Origin: Limnoperna fortunei
Taxonomy: Eukaryota; Mollusca; Bivalvia; Mytilida; Modiolidae
Direction of reading: 5' to 3'
DNA: 64,000 nt
Assembly: GCA_944474755.1 (NCBI GenBank)
Contig: OX104112.1
Location: 63,023,640 to 63,087,639, forward strand
Shown: positions 25,210 through 35,879 of the stretch, one piece after another
Layout: each line of letters starts with the position of its first letter
Position numbering within the stretch: position 1 is the stretch's first letter
The notes under the pieces: model-generated
What the model saw: the letters and a program-made list of their open reading frames with translations, nothing else
Database searches by the model: none
What the model was told of the DNA's origin: nothing
Made by a program: the position numbers and the translations under genes

Positions 25210-25548
25210 CGCAGCCAGTATTGGTAAATGGTAATAAAGAGTCCGAAAACGGAGAACTTGTAAAAGATGTGGACATACATGTGTATGTTTACAGTGTTCC
25301 TAAATACATGTTAGTGAAATGGTACAAAACTAATACACCAATCTCAACAACGGACAAGTATACATTAACTGACACAGCCGTAACAGTAGCTGATTCATTT
25401 CATGGAACCGAGATACAGCTAGATGGTTACAGACTAACACTGAGCATAAAAAAACTGGTGGAATCAGACTTCAATATCAGCTATAGAGTAGAACTGTCTA
25501 ATGGTGTAGGTCAAGTCTTGGAGCATACTACATTACTTGTTATTGCGA
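25210..25548 (+). CDS. IgSF receptor exon: Ig-like domain 5, no canonical cysteines
   Basis: 339 bp exon, phase 1-1. The acceptor is ATTTTAG ending at 25209 and the donor GTAAGC starts at 25549. The fold is still visible: a B-strand-like VDIHVYVYSVPKYM, a C strand MLVKWYK with the core tryptophan, an E strand YRLTLSIKKL, then ESDFNISYRVELSNGVGQ in the place of D-x-G-x-Y-x-C and G. Both disulphide cysteines are absent, and the residues at those positions look like valine. The domain lies next to the FN3 domain, near the membrane. It may serve as a spacer. Its Ig identity rests on the pattern and on the identical phase and gene position. Confidence 0.8.
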
Positions 25549-25757
25549 GTAAGCGGTTTTTTCAAGGCATAACAAAACACTTCCTGTGTTTTATTTGATC
25601 TAATTAATAAGAATAAATTATGCAATATACACATATTTCAAGTTTGTAGTTAATGCACTAAATGACTCAGTTTTATGGCTAAGTTTAAAGCGGAATACGG
25701 TCAGTTATATCTCGTTTTAATATATAGAAAGATTATATATTGCTTTCACTGTTCTAG

Positions 25758-26054
25758 GTCCTCCACAAACTCCTATAAATTTCACTATACTAATTTCATC
25801 AGACTCCAGTATTGTAGTTCAGTGGGAGGCTGGATATAATGGTGCACATGAACAGGTATTTTATGTAGAATATAGGAAATTTGGATCAAAAACGTGGATA
25901 GGAGTGAAAATACAAGATACTAAACAGACTGGAAGACAAACGCATACACTTACAGGATTGCAGGAGGGAACATTTTATGAACTAAGGGTCTATGCTGAAA
26001 ACATGTTCAATAAGAGTACACCAACGCAAACTGTAACAATAGAGACAATGAGAG
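25758..26054 (+). CDS. IgSF receptor exon: fibronectin type III domain
   Basis: 297 bp exon, phase 1-1. The acceptor is GTTCTAG ending at 25757 and the donor GTACAT starts at 26055. The translation is a clear FN3 domain: PPQTPINFTIL at the A strand, IVVQWEAGYNG with the B-strand tryptophan, FYVEYRKFG with the C-strand tyrosine, then LTGLQEGTFYELRVYAENMF with the L-x-x-G-x-x-Y-x-x-R-V-x-A-x-N signature, ending in TPTQTVTIETM. It is the last ectodomain module before the membrane. The arrangement of several Ig domains, one FN3 and a TM is that of nephrin and echinoid. Confidence 0.92.
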
Positions 26055-28895
26055 GTACATATTTTTTTTTTACCATTTGAATGAATAGTAAAGGCATATA
26101 TTTTGATATCTTAGCCGTTTTTGTTCAATGATCTGCTGATAATGAAAACGACTTTACGCTCTTTATTAACCTTCATTAAAATGGCGACTTATCTTGTAGG
26201 TCTGTTTTTATATGCAAATGTCTTCTTTTAAATTAATACTTCTCTTTAATACTATGTTTATAATGATATACATATTTTTCTCTCATCTTATGTATATGGA
26301 ATATGTTTAGCTGTATATTATGTACAAATGACCAAAATAGATGTACATGTAGTATATGACTTTTACAACACGAAAAATAGCAAAATTCCGACCGATTAAA
26401 AGAAGAAAATCAAATGTCAGTTTCAAAGTAGGATTCAAACCAACACACACAACCCGAAACAAAAGCAAAACCCAAAGAAAGAAAGTGAGTAACCCAAACC
26501 CAGTAAATCTTAGTATTAAGCAGTGCTTGCCTTTACCTAGAAACCGGTCATCGAATTATTACTTGTAATTTTAGGACAAAATCTAATACATTAAAAGGAA
26601 ATACTACATTTTAAAAAGCTAAAATGTCTGTTCTTATTTAAAAGAACGATTTTCCAAATGCTCAAATAACTTATGAAGATATAACACCAACTTGAGTAGG
26701 CAAAGAGTTTGTCCTCCCATGTAGCCAAGTCCAGCTATATATATTTAATATAGGCATTATGTGTCTTGTATACGTATCAGTACATGTATAACCTTGTCCT
26801 AAAAACTCAATGCCAGTCTACAGTTTTTATGGCATAAAGTCCTGTCTCGTACAGACCTAGTTTTATTTTTATAATATATTTGAATATGTATAATATTTAG
26901 TAAAGACGGTTTGATTAACCATTATTACATTAACATTACCGTGACCACGTTTTATGTTCAGTAGTAAGTTTTTGAAGACCACATTTGGCTTTTTAGTTTT
27001 AGGATAAACAATTAAAATATTTTAACTAGTCTGAATACAGATTTTCATACAAGTCATGTTAAACGTTCGATCAGGACAGACTGGCGGAAATTTGGTAAGA
27101 TTTGATTTTGCAAGCTATAAATAAATTAGACACAGTAGTTTAAAATGGGAATAATTCTCATTGACCGCCAAAAAGAAGCAAGGATTCTAAATGGTACTAT
27201 GTTTGCACTTTCTTAGACACAAAATATATTTTTGTAAAGGCCCTTCCATTTGTCTCTCATGTAAGGTACTATCTTATTGGCGTCTAACTTTTAGAGAAGA
27301 TTACAATAAATAAGGCAATCAAAGTGTGGACATTGGTTATGTTTCTGTCAGATAGAGACAGCTTTTTGTAAGGTTGAGATTCAATTGATTAAGAAAAAAG
27401 AAAGAAAAGAATTAAAACGAAAGTTTATGAAATGAATGACGAATGGATTAACGACGGACGAAAATTTATCGCAATAGTTTTCTTTTATAAACAATCACAT
27501 GAGCTACAATTAATGATTTTAAACGATCGTGTTCACATATTGTGAGAAGAATTAAATACGACCATGCATTTAGAACTGGATAATTTAAACTGACAGACTC
27601 AAGATAAATCTGTCATTCAGCACCTGTTCATTTATAATTCAAGAGCAACTGTTGTGTACAAATGTACGCCATTTGTGGCCTCTAGTTGCAATACATTGAG
27701 ACTCTTATTATAATAAACTGTTATTTGGTATATTGAATTCGGGAAAAGGGATTAAGCTCTAACCTTGATTAGCACGGATTCCCAGTTTACTGTCCAACTT
27801 GGCGACGTCTCACCTTGTAGGTCGGCTGCCTTCAGATTAAACGTTGGACGTCATAATATAGGGCCGTGCCAGATTTCACAATAACATAGTTTTAAAATAG
27901 TTTTCGTTTGTTTTTGAGATGTCGAGAATTTGAACTAACACATCAGCAACGAGTTATATTTTTACAATCAAAATGTAGCGAAATTTTATATGATTCTTGA
28001 AATTTTTAAACTATTCAAAATTAATTTATTTACGACCATTATTTAAAAATTTTAACCAATTATTGTGAAAATATCAAAGATATTAACCCCTCAAGGAAAT
28101 TAGATTTATGTCTTAGTTTAATCTTAATTCTAAAATGTCAAAAACTCGCATCAAAAGGGTTTATGAAACGCAGATCCAGCCAGACATTCACCCGCACCTA
28201 CGTCTAAGTATGGATGTAACGAACATTTTTTAATAAAACAGGAAAGACTGAAAAAATGAGAATTAGTGTTTCTATGTTGTTTATGGCAGAGCTTAATTTG
28301 AGAAATTTTGTCTACCATTAATATTATATGAGTAACAGTAGTAATCAGCAACATCTGAATGATTCTCTGAAATCATACGAGATTAACGGTTTCAAGCGCA
28401 GGGATACGAAGGCATTAAATAGAGCCAGACAAATGATTGCCATTTCAATGTTTTGCATTTTTTGACATGTTTATGGCATTAGCTTAAGTGGCATGAATGT
28501 TTAAAAGCTAGTGATCATAGTTTGGTAATATGTTTGGTTTTAAGTCCCAGAGTTTTAGAACCTGGATAAGAATAAACTCGCGTCTATGGTATATTTTAAT
28601 TTGTTAATTAGTTTGTCATATATAGTGCTTTTAAGACTACGGTTTTTTTGGAATAAAATCCAATAAAAACATTACTATGGACAAAACGACTACAGGTCCA
28701 CAATAAAGTTAGGGGATCGCATTTTTTTAAATAATTGACATGATGTGTTTTTATTTTTCAATATGACGACTCGTTCAAAGTAAAGCTCTTAATTATATAG
28801 ACTGTAATATTCTCGCAAAACATAGCCAACCAAATTCCGTGCAATCCAATAATATTGCATTTCACTTATAGCTTCATTCAGTCTAGTTTTGTTAG
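26055..28895. other. intron between FN3 and transmembrane exons
   Basis: AT-rich intron of 2.8 kb. I see no extra exon of matching phase, no repeat family and no convincing open frame. Confidence 0.5.
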
Positions 28896-29006
28896 GTTGC
28901 AAGTTGTCATCATCAGAGGCAGTCATTGGAGGTGTTGCAGGAGGCTTATCAACGGTTATTGTAATAATGTTGATAATGATAATAGTGCTTATACTTCGGA
29001 AGAAGA
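28896..29006 (+). CDS. IgSF receptor exon: transmembrane segment
   Basis: 111 bp exon, phase 1-1, acceptor TTGTTAG ending at 28895 and donor GTATGT at 29007. The frame set by the FN3 exon reads GCKLSSSEAVIGGVAGG, then LSTVIVIMLIMIIVLIL, then the stop-transfer charges RKK. This is a single-pass type I membrane anchor with glycines at its outer end. An acceptor 9 bp upstream (TCTAG at 28886) also keeps the frame and would add three residues. A 79-codon frame overlapping this stretch from 28855 is in a different phase and does not fit the gene. Confidence 0.88.
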
Positions 29007-29457
29007 GTATGTATCTAAAAATACTAGCTATATGTTTGATCTCAAAAATAAACTACGCGCATTAGTGTATAAGAGCCTTCAAGCTAGTGACTAACTACTT
29101 CTTATATAGGAAAACAATAATTGAGAAAAGTCTCAGCAACAACAAATCTGGCAAATTTAGCGAAATGTGTATTTGTTATATAACACGTAATACTGTTATT
29201 TAATTTGAATTTTAATTGCTTTAAATCTGCAGTACATCAAGGCAGATATTTGCCGAAAGGTATTTGTAAGCCTGGTCTTTTCTCGTTTTTAAAGGTAACG
29301 GTTTGATTACACTATACCGTGGATCAAACTAAAAAGCAACGATACCGTACAAATCATTTCTTTAGATAAGCAATAAAAATAATATTCTATGTTATTATAT
29401 GCTTTAAATATCCATAACCTGAAAACAACATAGAAATATTTACTTTTTTATTTCTAG

Positions 29458-29494
29458 GGATAGGAAAACATAGACCGATGACACACACTTCGAG
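29458..29494 (+). CDS. receptor tail exon, 37 bp, alternative (phase 1 to 2)
   Basis: A strong acceptor, TTTTTTATTTCTAG, ends at 29457 and the donor GTAAAT starts at 29495. After the TM exon it reads R-IGKHRPMTHTS-R. It ends in phase 2, so it can join any of the 74 bp tail exons directly. It cannot join the 36 bp exon at 29918, where the frame would hit a stop at once. It is therefore either a mutually exclusive alternative to the pair 29918 plus 31119, or a spurious match. There is no transcript evidence. Confidence 0.45.
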
Positions 29495-29917
29495 GTAAAT
29501 TATGATTCGCGTTTATCTTAATTTTGAAACAAAATACAATTATTTAATCACAAATGTCATTTACACTTACAGTTACAGCACACGGAACTTCAGTAATACC
29601 GCCTTTGAAAAATACTATAATTTGATCTGTTACTGTTTACCAACATCTAACCATTATAGTCATTTGTTATTGTAGATTGTTTGCCATACATGCAAATTAG
29701 GGTATTCTGATTATGGGATTTTTTTTAAAACGATACGGTTATCTAAGCACTAGACCTGTCCCTATAATGAAAAACATGATTGTGTCTACGTGTCAATACG
29801 ATGGTAGTGTAGCGTGAAAATAATCAGTTCTTTTAGGTGGAAAATTTCTATTACTGAATATTATTTTTTTGAGATGGAAAAATGAAACTTCATACCATAA
29901 TCCAATTAACTGCACAG

Positions 29918-29953
29918 GATTAGATGAACAAGAAGATACATTAAACAAAATGG
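29918..29953 (+). CDS. receptor tail exon, 36 bp (phase 1-1)
   Basis: The acceptor CTGCACAG ends at 29917, with a weak pyrimidine tract, and the strong donor GTAAGT starts at 29954. In the frame from the TM exon it reads LDEQEDTLNKM, an acidic juxtamembrane spacer. The phase lets it connect the TM exon to the microexon at 31119. The 37 bp exon at 29458 is the competing choice. Confidence 0.5.
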
Positions 29954-30330
29954 GTAAGTGTTAAAATTTAAACAGTCATTATAGCTTTTTAACTGTACTA
30001 AACTTTAGTTATAAAAAATACTAAAAAGGGTTCAAGTAACACGGAAAAATAGAACAATTATTTATTATAATATTTGCAGACCCTATACAATTATATGTTT
30101 TAAATAAGCCTTATTATGGTTACATATCCAGTTTTCGACCTTTTGTGTATTATGCAAAGGCTAAACGATTATGATAGTCGTTTGTGCATTGCAAATTCGT
30201 TTTGACACGAAGCTCTCAGAAAAACATTCTAGTTTTGCAGCCGAGTTATCGAGTGGCATTACCTGCATGGGCTTGAATGCATTTACGGATTCGCTCAAAA
30301 GATTTGAATAAGGAAACTTCTCTAAACGGT

Positions 30331-30860
30331 TTAGTTTTGACCTAGAGCAACGGTCGTTCTAGAGCATATCTGCGTCAACCAAATATTACTCAACGTACAG
30401 CATTGGGCAGAGTTAGTATTATGGTGAAGGGAAGGCATAACAGCAGGCGGTAAAACTTCTCTGCAAGTCACTGATGGAAATTTGTCTACCCTTGAAAGAT
30501 ATGTCATTCCATTTATAAAAAAACCTAGGTCCACACCTGTCTCGTCAACAAGATAACGCAAGAATGTATTTTGCATGTGTTGCCCTAATAGTCCTCGAAC
30601 AACAAAATGCCAATATGTTAGACTGGACAGCATTATCAGCATATTTGTCCACTTTAGATTATTGATGGGACAGATTGAATCGTAGATTAAGCCTTTTACT
30701 AAATCCACCAGTAACATAAAATAGTACACATCACTAACATTTTGAATAACATTTCTCACGCTTTCTGGTTAATTTTGTGTCATCAATGACCCCTATCAAT
30801 AAAACGCCTTTGTTGCTCACATTGACGCAAATGGTATTCATACCCCTTCTGATTTTTGTG
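30331..30860 (-). pseudogene. decayed coding region, unknown, antisense in receptor intron
   Basis: Minus strand, N to C. A frame with MNTICVNVSNKGVLLIGVID runs into DDTKLTRKRE and shifts near 30760 into a 142-codon frame. That frame contains NVSDVYYFMLLVDLVKGLIY, TYWHFVVRGLLGQHMQN, LVDETGVDLGFFINGM and PSVTCREVLPPAVMPSLHHN, and ends at a stop at 30331. The long protein-like frame and its raised GC suggest former coding DNA, perhaps of a transposon. I do not recognise the family. Confidence 0.45.
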
Positions 30861-31118
30861 AATACTGTTAGGATATACTTGTTTGGCATCAAATATTTTT
30901 AATCTGTCATGTTTCAAGAAATATAATAAATTTCATATTTGACCTAATTAAACCTAGCACAATGTATTTGTGTTTGCTACATTTTACTTGGAACGTGAGC
31001 AGTTTATTTTGTCATTAGAATATTATAATATATATTATATTACGATTTTCATTACAAGTTCATATAAAAAAACTAGATATTATATATATACCTGGGTCAT
31101 AAATCATCTGTATTTCAG

Positions 31119-31134
31119 AAAAACATATTGTGAG
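31119..31134 (+). CDS. receptor tail microexon 1, 16 bp (phase 1 to 2)
   Basis: The acceptor CTGTATTTCAG ends at 31118 and the consensus donor GTGAGT starts at 31135. It encodes E-KHIV-R between split codons. The acceptor text CTGTATTTCAGA recurs at microexon 2 (32474), and the two microexons have the same length and the same phases, which argues that they are duplicates. It joins in frame to the ITAM exon at 31922. Confidence 0.65.
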
Positions 31135-31921
31135 GTGAGTATCTTTAATTTACGTTGTTGGAGCCCTAAAATATATGTAAAAGTACACAAATTCAAAGGA
31201 AACTGACTGATATTAAATTTAAACATTATATAATGTTTAAAGACGTGCTTTGAATCATGAATGTGATATTTTCCGAAGGCATGTATTAAATGCTTCCATC
31301 TTATAGTAGAATATGTGTAAGTGTACTGCAACTATGAAACAAAATACACCAATAAAAATCGACCGAGGTTAAGTATTTTTCTTAGTTCTTTTTGGATTAT
31401 AAACTTACAAAGTTTCAGACCCTAGCTGTCGTGTTTTTTTATATTTTGGAGAAAACGTATTACCTCGTAAAATCATCAGGTCTTCAAATAAAAAATATCA
31501 AATGTGTTTTAAATCAAGCATATTCTACATCAACTCCTAACCTCAGCTATGACTCATCGGTGATCAATAGTATACCTAAGCACTGATGGCTCGTCTTCAA
31601 ATAAGATGTGTCAAAAGACTACGGCAGAAAATATAATTTGCTTTTACTAATTTCAAATGTAGACGTAAGAAGAGATAAAACAACCATTACTTAGAGAAAA
31701 TTTGCAAAACTTTGAAAATTAATAAAATATATAGGAAGAATTCAACTTACAGTTTTTTAAATAGAAATTCTCAACAAATTGATTTTCGCGATTCGAACAC
31801 AAGTGCATGTCTAAACAAAGTTGTTTACTTACAGTAACATAATTATGATCGTATGAATACGTTTAGTTACCATTCATTACAAAAACGTTAAAGGCCAACC
31901 TTAACATAAATGCCTTTGTAG

Positions 31922-31995
31922 GTCGACTCAAGAGTATGAAACGCTGGGAATAAAGGACACTCCTAACACTTACTCGGAATTACTTACCCAGCAAG
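31922..31995 (+). CDS. receptor tail exon: ITAM module 1, 74 bp (phase 2 to 1)
   Basis: The acceptor is CCTTTGTAG ending at 31921, the donor is GTAAGA. It reads STQEYETLGIKDTPNT then YSELLTQQ. The two tyrosines sit as YETL-x8-YSEL, which meets the ITAM rule YxxL/I-x6-8-YxxL/I. In known ITAMs, Src-family kinases phosphorylate both tyrosines and a tandem-SH2 kinase (Syk/ZAP-70 type) docks on them; this is inferred here. The strict ITIM rule (S/I/V/L at -2) is not met, since -2 is Q or N. There is no frameshift, the splice sites are good, and the length is identical to the next two modules. Confidence 0.85.
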
Positions 31996-32473
31996 GTAAG
32001 AATAGGTTATTCATGATTACTTGTTGAACGTTGCATATTTCATTCGAATTTAGCAAATATGACTTCTGTTGTATTCTTTTGAAACAACATTGAAACGCCA
32101 CCAAATGTCCACTTAAGTCTCCTTTATAAAATAGAAATAGTGTTGCTTAATATTGAGTAGATCAGTGTGGTGATCAGTAAAAGAAACAGAATGATACTAA
32201 ATTTTTATATCAATGTATGAAAAACTAAAATTGTTATATTTTATGTCAGTGCACCCGACTTGTGGAAATTAGTAGTTTAGTTCATAAACGATCTTGCGAT
32301 TCACACGATTTTTTAGGCAAAAATAAAAGTTGTAATAAAGGGTCGTAAGGAGGTCGTAGCTAAACAATTTATGTATAATGTTACCTACGCAGCAAATTAA
32401 AGATATTTTATTATTAGAATAAGGATATAAATATTATTTAGAATACATAGTAACGAAAAAATCTGTATTTCAG

Positions 32474-32489
32474 ATAAACAGATATCGAA
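32474..32489 (+). CDS. receptor tail microexon 2, 16 bp (phase 1 to 2)
   Basis: The acceptor TCTGTATTTCAG ends at 32473 and the consensus donor GTAAGT starts at 32490. It encodes D-KQIS-K between split codons and joins the module at 34844. Length, phase and acceptor match microexon 1. Confidence 0.65.
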
Positions 32490-34843
32490 GTAAGTATCTT
32501 TGATCTAAATTTTACAACACTTTTACGGACACGAAATGAACATTCTGAATTAACACAACGTCCATCGATTTGCCACCATACAGTCTAGATTTGTATGCAG
32601 TTGCACATTCATTGAACGAGTTGGAAACGATCGAAGTGAGCACATACCCTGTAGAAATGAAATCATTCATGCAGGCCCATTTTAATGTTTAATATCATGC
32701 ACAAAGAACAATAAACTGACTAATGGCATGACATGAGCTGATTTGGTGGTTTTCTGTTGTATAATTACGGAAATACATTTTGGTTTCGGACAACAATTTA
32801 ACGGCAGTTCCATCAGAAAAACGATATATTTAATTGTATAACCAATTTTTTCACGTAAGTATGTTTTCCAGTCTATCGCTGTCTTGTTATTCCTGTTTTT
32901 GTTGTTTTCTGTTTCACCATTTCTGAATTTTATGTTTATTTTGTATGTTAAGTGTTTGTATTTATATTTTTGTAGTCTTTCGAAAAATACAGTTCATTGT
33001 TGTTTCTCGTTTGGCTGCTGTTTTGTATTGTATTGAGTTGTTGTTAATAATATCGATGTAAATGTTTATCATTGTATATTTGTATTATAAAAAAAAGGTT
33101 GAGGTTTGTGAAAGCCTTCAAACAAGTTGGTAAATCCGCCTAACTGATCAGTGTGTTTGATCCAAGCTATAAATATATGATTTCGTTTTTGTCTTTAATA
33201 TTGTTTGGTTTAGACATATTTCTTGCTTTATTCATTCCAGTCGTTGAACCATTAAAAAAGAGTGAGGTTTGTGTTCCTTTATTTCATTTGATCATTGTAT
33301 ACAAATAATCGATACCCCCGTTTCCCAATTAAATGGAAAATGAATGTTTTCACATGTTTTGTTAATTAGGCACTTAAAACTTTTAGAAAATCGACTGTGA
33401 GAAACCATAAATATTCCGTTTAAAAAATGAAATGGCACTATGTGACGAAGATTCTGTAAAAGTTAAATCAAATTCCATTCAGTAGGTTCAGTTTGTGATA
33501 AGATATGGGTACAATGTAACGGACGTACGGACAAATGGAAGTACGTACAATCAGAATGATACCCCAATCACTATATAACTCCCACAGCGGGTATAATATG
33601 TGTGTATCTCTATCGATAGTAGTGTTGTTTTTATAAATGTTCTCCATATATGGTACATGTTAAACATAATACACTTTACCACAGCGGTCACTCGTAGTAC
33701 ATCGTCACACCTAATGGTTGTTTTTACATACAGGATTTAGTATTAAAAATAAAGTTGTACTAGGTACAATGCAAGTACATAAATCTGTGTATAAATCAAT
33801 TTTTCGCTACTTTCTTTATTGTTTTTATACTATATATATATAAGATTTCTAAAAAGACACACTATTCGATATACATGTATTCTCCATTTTACACATTGCC
33901 ATTTTAATTATATATTGTTAATATAATATATAACTGTGCAGGTCACATAATAATTAATATTTTAAAACTTCTATTACTTATCTCGCAAAACAACGCAATT
34001 TCAGATAATGAAATACATATACAATGTTTAAGCGAGATCTTTTACAATTGTAAAGTTTACATAATATCAAAAATGTGCTAGGAATATGCAATTACAATTG
34101 AGTCGTTTCCTATCCTTCACTGGACCAATTGACGGGTTGCAAATAGATTGATTTGACTCTTAATAGGGAACCGATCGATGGCGAATCGAAGAGAGGACAG
34201 TGACCGCGTGTTTCAAGGTTATGCATATTTTTGCTCATGAAATGTCAGTTCAGTAAAACTGTTCACCAAGTTTCTTCTTACTTTATATTAATACTAGCTA
34301 TCTGTAGTACAGACCTGGACAATTATATCTAGGATAGAGAATGTGTGAATTTATGCATTAATCCATCAAACCATTAACGTCAGACCCATTTGTTTACTAT
34401 ACGTCTGCTTTAAAATATTGGGAAAATATTGAAAAATGGCACCATATTTAAACAGCAGTTTCAGATCAATTGTACGAAACGAAAATATTTAGTAAAGATT
34501 GGTTCAGTAATTGTTTTCGTATCTTTTGATCATTTGTTAATTACTTAGTGATTAATTCCTGCTTAACTAAATCCAAACAATAAATACATTAAGTAATATT
34601 TGTAGAAATTTTCGCGTTTTTAAGAATATTTATTTCTGTTTTGGTCTCTTGTACTTCCAGGCTGTAGAAATAAAAGAATTGGCATTGATATAGAACGTGT
34701 TATTTTAACGAACTTCTGTTTTTTCACAATAACATATACATGTAATTACTGTTTTTGAAGGCATAAAGACAAATGACATTTTTAATCCATTAAACTATTA
34801 AAAATTTTGTTTTCAAATAAATGCTACCTTATTCCCTTTTCAG
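32490..34843. other. intron between microexon 2 and ITAM module 2
   Basis: 2.35 kb of AT-rich intron. No further tail module with the YxxL pattern and matching phases was found in it. Confidence 0.45.
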
Positions 34844-34917
34844 GTCTGTACAAGAGTATGAAACACTGGGTATGGCCGATAATCCAAACACTTACTCCGA
34901 ATTACATATAAAGCAAG
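34844..34917 (+). CDS. receptor tail exon: ITAM module 2, 74 bp (phase 2 to 1)
   Basis: The acceptor is CCCTTTTCAG ending at 34843, the donor is GTATTG. It reads SVQEYETLGMADNPNT then YSELHIKQ. It is nearly identical in design to module 1, with the same YETL-x8-YSEL spacing and conserved QEYETLG, NT and YSEL blocks; only the linker and the end differ. Module 1 and module 2 are clear duplicates, and selection appears to have kept the tyrosines, the leucines and the length. Confidence 0.85.
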
Positions 34918-35181
34918 GTATTGATAAACAATCTTTTTCAATATCATGCTTTGATAATATTTCATTCAAATACAGACTATTTGAATACTGTCATTTTCAA
35001 CGGAAACAACTTTGAACATTGGATATCTTTTACAAATTTCTCTTATATCATCTAATTGATAACAAAAGATCTTGAGATTTCTTTAATTGTGGTCAACTAA
35101 AACTAAAGATATATTGGAAATAAATAAAGCGCTGACTAAAGTTTTGTTAAATGTCCATTACCTACTTTTTTTATTTTTCAG

Positions 35182-35200
35182 AACAAATGCAATCTGAATC
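35182..35200 (+). CDS. receptor tail microexon 3, 19 bp (phase 1 to 2)
   Basis: The acceptor TATTTTTCAG ends at 35181 and the donor GTAAGT starts at 35201. It encodes E-QMQSE-S. It is three bases longer than microexons 1 and 2, so the phase relation is kept. Confidence 0.65.
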
Positions 35201-35390
35201 GTAAGTACGCACGATGTGAAATGAACTTTTGTGGTTGTACTATACTACTTTACTTTCATATTTGCTTGTTTATCATTTTAAACCTGTGCATAGTTTTACC
35301 ATATTTTGTTAGCATAAACACTATTTATGTCTGCCTTAAAATGGAAACTTTTTATTCAGCATAATATAAAATGTTCGTTTGTTATTACAG

Positions 35391-35464
35391 TACTGCCGAC
35401 CATTATGAATCATTAAGCGATCAAGATAAACCCACTGCTTATGAGAAGAAAAATGTCAAGCAGG
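35391..35464 (+). CDS. receptor tail exon: degenerate ITAM module 3, 74 bp
   Basis: The acceptor is GTTATTACAG ending at 35390, the donor is GTAAGT at 35465. It reads STADHYESLSDQDKPTA then YEKKNVKQ. The first half, YESL, is kept. The second tyrosine is in place (x8 spacing), but the +3 residue is lysine instead of leucine, so only a half-ITAM remains. Length and phases equal those of modules 1 and 2. A single YxxL could act as a hemITAM or an SH2 site; that is inference. Confidence 0.82.
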
Positions 35465-35850
35465 GTAAGTGTTTATTTTATTTTCAAAGGAATGTGACGT
35501 CACTTTACGTAATGTTCTAGCCGTATAGTCGTCGATGTGAGGCCGTAGTATCCAGTTAGTATCCTGAACTCCACGAAAACTTTCATTCCATGTCATATAA
35601 GTTTGGTGTCCAGCATACGTTGCCAGAGCCACAAGTCCGGGCCTATCTGGCAACCCTCGTTTCTATCCAATCATCAACAATTAAATATCATCAAGACCGT
35701 TTGGACACTATAATGAAAAGCAACAAACAAAGAATTAAAATATTAAGTGAATCCAATAGGTATGCACACCGTTAATGAACTGGTGAACGTGTCTGTACAT
35801 TTGGTTTTTATATTTCGTACCAAAATGTATAAAAGTGTCATCTTTTTCAG

Positions 35851-35879
35851 GTCAAACACAGTCAAAATATAAAATATAA
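35851..35879 (+). CDS. receptor terminal coding exon and stop
   Basis: The acceptor ATCTTTTTCAG ends at 35850. In the phase left by module 3 it reads G-QTQSKYKI followed by TAA at 35877-35879. With this exon the listed exons from 4099 total 2,279 bp, one open frame of 759 codons plus stop (counting the one base from the missing first exon, and using the 29918 and 31119 path). The 3-prime UTR follows. Confidence 0.7.

Noticed and set aside
28855..29094. 79-codon + strand open frame over the transmembrane exon
   Set aside because: It is in a different phase from the FN3 exon and has no domain; the correct phase gives a clear membrane segment with stop-transfer charges.
29573..29675. Extra ITAM-like frame (EKYYNLI...HYSHL) after an acceptor in the tail region
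   Set aside because: Spacing is x9, there is no donor, a stop follows, and nothing else aligns with the 74 bp modules. Probably chance.
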